The notes beneath the pieces were generated by a model. That model did no database searches. It was given only the letters and a program-made list of their open reading frames with translations, and was not told the origin of the DNA. The position numbers and the translations under genes are program-made. DNA of 64,000 nucleotides from Ponticoccus alexandrii (GTDB taxonomy: Bacteria; Pseudomonadota; Alphaproteobacteria; Rhodobacterales; Rhodobacteraceae): the NCBI RefSeq assembly GCF_016806125.1, contig NZ_CP047166.1:3472001-3536000 (forward strand), read 5' to 3'. Shown piece by piece: positions 62,952 to 64,000 of this stretch. The first letter of the stretch is position 1, and the number at the start of each line of letters is the position of its first letter.

Positions 62952-64000
62952 TTGGATTTCGACATGCTGGGGCTGCCGCCCCGCCTTCAGGCCAACCTGG
63001 CCGCTCTCAACATCACCGACCCCACCCCGATCCAGACGCAGGCGATCCCGCATGCGATGAACGGGCGCGACGTGCTGGGCCTTGCCCAGACCGGCACCGG
63101 CAAGACCGCCGCCTTCGGCCTGCCCCTGCTCTCCGCCCTGATGCGGATCGAAGGCCGGGCCGCACCCAAGACCGCCCGCGCGCTGATCCTCGCGCCCACG
63201 CGCGAGCTGGCCAAGCAGATCCTCGACAACCTGCGCGCTTATGCCGAGGGCACCCACGTCAAGACCGCGCTCGTGGTCGGTGGCCAGTCCATCAACGCGC
63301 AGGCGCAAAAGCTGATGAAGGGCACCGATGTGCTCGTCGCCACGCCGGGCCGCCTGATCGACCTGCTCGACCGCAAGGCCGTGCGTCTGGACGAGGCGAA
63401 GTTCCTCGTGCTGGACGAGGCCGACCAGATGCTGGACCTCGGTTTCATCCACGCCCTGCGCCAGATCGCCAAGGTCCTGCCCGCCCAACGTCAGACCATG
63501 CTGTTCTCGGCCACCATGCCCAAGCAGATGGCCGAGATCGCCGGCGCCTACCTGACCGACGCCGTCCGGGTCGAGGTCACGCCTCCGGGCAAACCGGTCG
63601 AGCGCATCGAGCAAAGCGTCCACTTCGTGGAACAGGCGCACAAGGCCGGGCTGCTGATTACGCATCTGGACAAGCACCGCACCGATGCGGCGCTGGTCTT
63701 TGCCCGCACCAAACACGGCGCGGAAAAGCTCAAGCGCCAGCTTGAGGACAAGGGCTTTGCCGCCGCCTCGATCCACGGCAACAAGAGCCAGGGCCAGCGC
63801 GACCGTGCGCTCAAGTCCTTCAAGGAAGGCGAGCTGACCGTGCTCGTCGCCACCGACGTGGCGGCGCGCGGCATCGACATCCCCTCGGTGCGCTACGTCT
63901 ACAACTTCGACCTGCCGAACGTGCCGGACAACTACGTCCACCGCATCGGGCGGACCGCGCGGGCGGGCCGGGACGGCACCGCCATCGCCTATTGCGCCCC
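62952..64000 (+). CDS. DEAD-box ATP-dependent RNA helicase (partial at window end)
   Basis: 349 codons visible, open at the right edge. Start taken as TTG 62952 with AGGAAG five bases upstream (LDFDMLGLPPRLQANLAAL); ATG 62964 is the alternative. Q motif TDPTPIQTQAIP, motif I AQTGTGKT, Ia PTRELAKQ, II DEAD, III SAT, IV LVFARTKHGAEKL, V ATDVAARGIDIP and VI HRIGRTARAGR are all present. Unwinds RNA, probably in ribosome assembly or decay. Confidence 0.93.
   Translation, partial: MDFDMLGLPPRLQANLAALNITDPTPIQTQAIPHAMNGRDVLGLAQTGTGKTAAFGLPLLSALMRIEGRAAPKTARALILAPTRELAKQILDNLRAYAEGTHVKTALVVGGQSINAQAQKLMKGTDVLVATPGRLIDLLDRKAVRLDEAKFLVLDEADQMLDLGFIHALRQIAKVLPAQRQTMLFSATMPKQMAEIAGAYLTDAVRVEVTPPGKPVERIEQSVHFVEQAHKAGLLITHLDKHRTDAALVFARTKHGAEKLKRQLEDKGFAAASIHGNKSQGQRDRALKSFKEGELTVLVATDVAARGIDIPSVRYVYNFDLPNVPDNYVHRIGRTARAGRDGTAIAYCA

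Overview
The window is high-GC DNA from an alphaproteobacterium, most likely a Rhodobacteraceae/Roseobacter-group organism. The signs are several TRAP and tripartite tricarboxylate (TTT) transporters, an ATP12-type chaperone gene, a short adenylate kinase between secY and rpsM, and a rpmH-rnpA-yidD-(ttcA)-yidC-MOSC-engB-argB block. All calls come from reading the sequence; no database search was possible.

1-14.3 kb is a catabolic and transport region. A plus-strand trio (3' half of a TctA gene, a LigI-like amidohydrolase, an FMN 2-hydroxyacid oxidase) converges on an eleven-gene minus-strand cluster. That cluster encodes a D-2-hydroxyacid dehydrogenase, an RraA/CHA-aldolase-like protein, a full TTT transporter with two TctC-type binding proteins, a second amidohydrolase, a full TRAP transporter and an SMP-30-type lactonase. 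A LysR gene is transcribed divergently and is the likely regulator. The substrate is probably an organic acid or lactone; this is inference.

14.5-35.2 kb is a mobile island beside tRNA-Arg(ACG). A complete-looking Tn7-like transposon runs from 15467 to 35117. It has TGT/ACA ends, imperfect 25-bp terminal inverted repeats (17/25 matches) and the same 5-bp sequence GTGTG on both sides. Its right end is 9 nt from the encoded CCA of the tRNA. Its left end abuts the right end of an older related element (14729-15461, about 93% identical over 733 bp to the new right end), so two elements inserted in tandem at one site. The element encodes TnsA, TnsB (split by a frameshift), TnsC, a 614-aa TniQ and a second, 520-aa TniQ at the tRNA-proximal end. 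No Cas genes or CRISPR array are present. Cargo includes two operons that look like defence modules: Ser/Thr kinase - UvrD-like helicase - unknown protein (left), and winged-helix protein - SMC-like ATPase with a zinc-hook-like insert - PD-(D/E)XK nuclease (right). There is also an IS110 insertion, a small HTH regulator, a striking double-dyad operator and a nonsense-interrupted XRE-membrane protein.

35.2-57.2 kb is core chromosome: an orphan sensor kinase, an FAD disulfide oxidoreductase with a TVP38-type membrane protein, the rpmH-to-argB block with ttcA and an EAL-domain gene inside it, a SixA-type phosphatase, an amino-acid ABC binding protein, a tightly overlapping crcB-rluC-HAD-atp12 operon, rarA and a DegP/Q-type protease, and a small host-attachment/DUF4174 group.

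57.2-64 kb is the end of the ribosomal-protein/alpha operon on the minus strand (rplO-secY-adk-rpsM-rpsK-rpoA-rplQ) and, divergently, a DEAD-box RNA helicase that runs off the window.
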